Shown in pieces: positions 47,263-47,943 of a stretch of 47,943 bases of DNA. How positions within the stretch are numbered: position 1 is the stretch's first letter; each line of letters starts with the position of its first letter. The position numbers were made by a program, and so were the translations under genes. Origin of the DNA: Bondarzewia mesenterica (taxonomy: Eukaryota; Basidiomycota; Agaricomycetes; Russulales; Bondarzewiaceae). The DNA is taken from contig SGPL01000238.1 of NCBI GenBank assembly GCA_004802705.1, positions 1 to 47,943 of the forward strand, given 5' to 3'. The notes below the pieces were generated by a model. The model saw only the letters and a list, made by a program, of their open reading frames with translations. It did not search any database and was not told the DNA's origin.

Positions 47263-47943
47263 TGCAGTAAAAAAGAGGGGGGGGGTAAGATAGGTAAAAA
47301 TTGAAGACATGGCCTTAGAGATACTTAAGTGCACAAATAAAGCCAAAATAGGTAAGCAGATGAAATTCACACACTTAAGAGTGCTCAAAAAATTCACCGC
47401 ATTGCTATTGCATCTTCTACACCCACATTTTATCTCCTCTTGCCATAACCTCTAGACTTATTTATTTGCTCTAATCCCTAACACATTCTATATGTTCTGC
47501 TCTCACTCTAAAAATGTCTTAGCCACAATTGATAGGCCATTGATAGTCAAACTGGCTCCTATCACTCGAACAGCCCAAGTTAGCTTTTACTAGCACACTC
47601 ACGCTTATTGCTCAAAGTGATGAGAGCACTGCTAATAATTCTAAAAATCAACCATGCAGTGCAACTGACAATTCTGTGAGAGAAACTAAGCACTCATGTC
47701 AAATCAAGCACCAGTAGTTGTAATACCTTTGTAAAATATATAACTTGTTATCATATAAGGGTTTGTAAAGTCCTATTAATCTAATGGCCTATATTTTAAT
47801 TGAAGATCTGCAAAGTGCCCATATATTATAAATGGCTTTTTATATGTTATTTTCCTATGTTATTTATTATGTTATCTTTTATATTTTTTTTTTATGTTTT
47901 TTTATATATATTTTTTTTCTTATATTTTGTCATATGTATTTTT
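47263..47943. other. AT-rich right end without recognisable gene
   Basis: This contains the sequence upstream of the transposase start, including a run of eight G on the plus strand near 47,278, and ends in T-rich simple sequence (47,830-47,943). No terminal repeat of the transposon was recognised. Confidence 0.4.

Overview
The window looks like nuclear DNA of a basidiomycete fungus, most likely an Agaricomycete. The reasons are genes cut by many 45-55-nt GT-AG introns, an Sfp1-like zinc finger, a Rab7-like GTPase, and relics of transposons typical of mushrooms (a Plavaka-type DNA transposase, a tyrosine-recombinase retroelement, a LINE). No database was searched; family names rest on motifs recognised by eye.

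Layout. (1) 1-479, minus strand: the end of an Sfp1-like C2H2 gene cut by the window edge. (2) 600-2697: intergenic DNA with perfect hairpins and a 64-bp tandem repeat, both built on the octamer GACACGCA/TGCGTGTC. (3) 2698-15573: four plus-strand genes in a row. Gene A (412 aa) is unknown. A telomere-linked-type RecQ-like helicase of about 1,800 aa has zinc fingers at both ends and an OrsD-like region. Gene B (444 aa) looks like that helicase with its whole middle removed. Gene C (831 aa) is unknown. (4) 15.6-29 kb: gene-poor, still GC-rich DNA with a small three-exon gene, a tRNA-like/SINE head, a T-rich microsatellite, local duplications, two decayed copies of a 3-hydroxyacyl-CoA dehydratase gene (HACD/Phs1 family), an internally duplicated and frameshifted unknown gene, and a Rab7-like gene. 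(5) From about 28,986 to the end: AT-rich, CpG-poor DNA made of tandem repeats and dead transposons. The switch falls inside the last conserved motif of the Rab gene.

The most interesting part is 2.7-15.6 kb. Gene B and the helicase share an N-terminal CxxC...H...C finger, a second CxxC and a C-terminal CxxCW...CYGCG module, with three introns at matching places and in matching phases. Gene B could therefore be a helicase-less partner or competitor encoded next to the enzyme. Isolated ambiguous bases are concentrated in gene A and the helicase gene and absent from genes B and C, as if near-identical copies of only the first two exist elsewhere in the genome. All exon models were built by hand from splice sites and reading-frame continuity and are not backed by transcripts.
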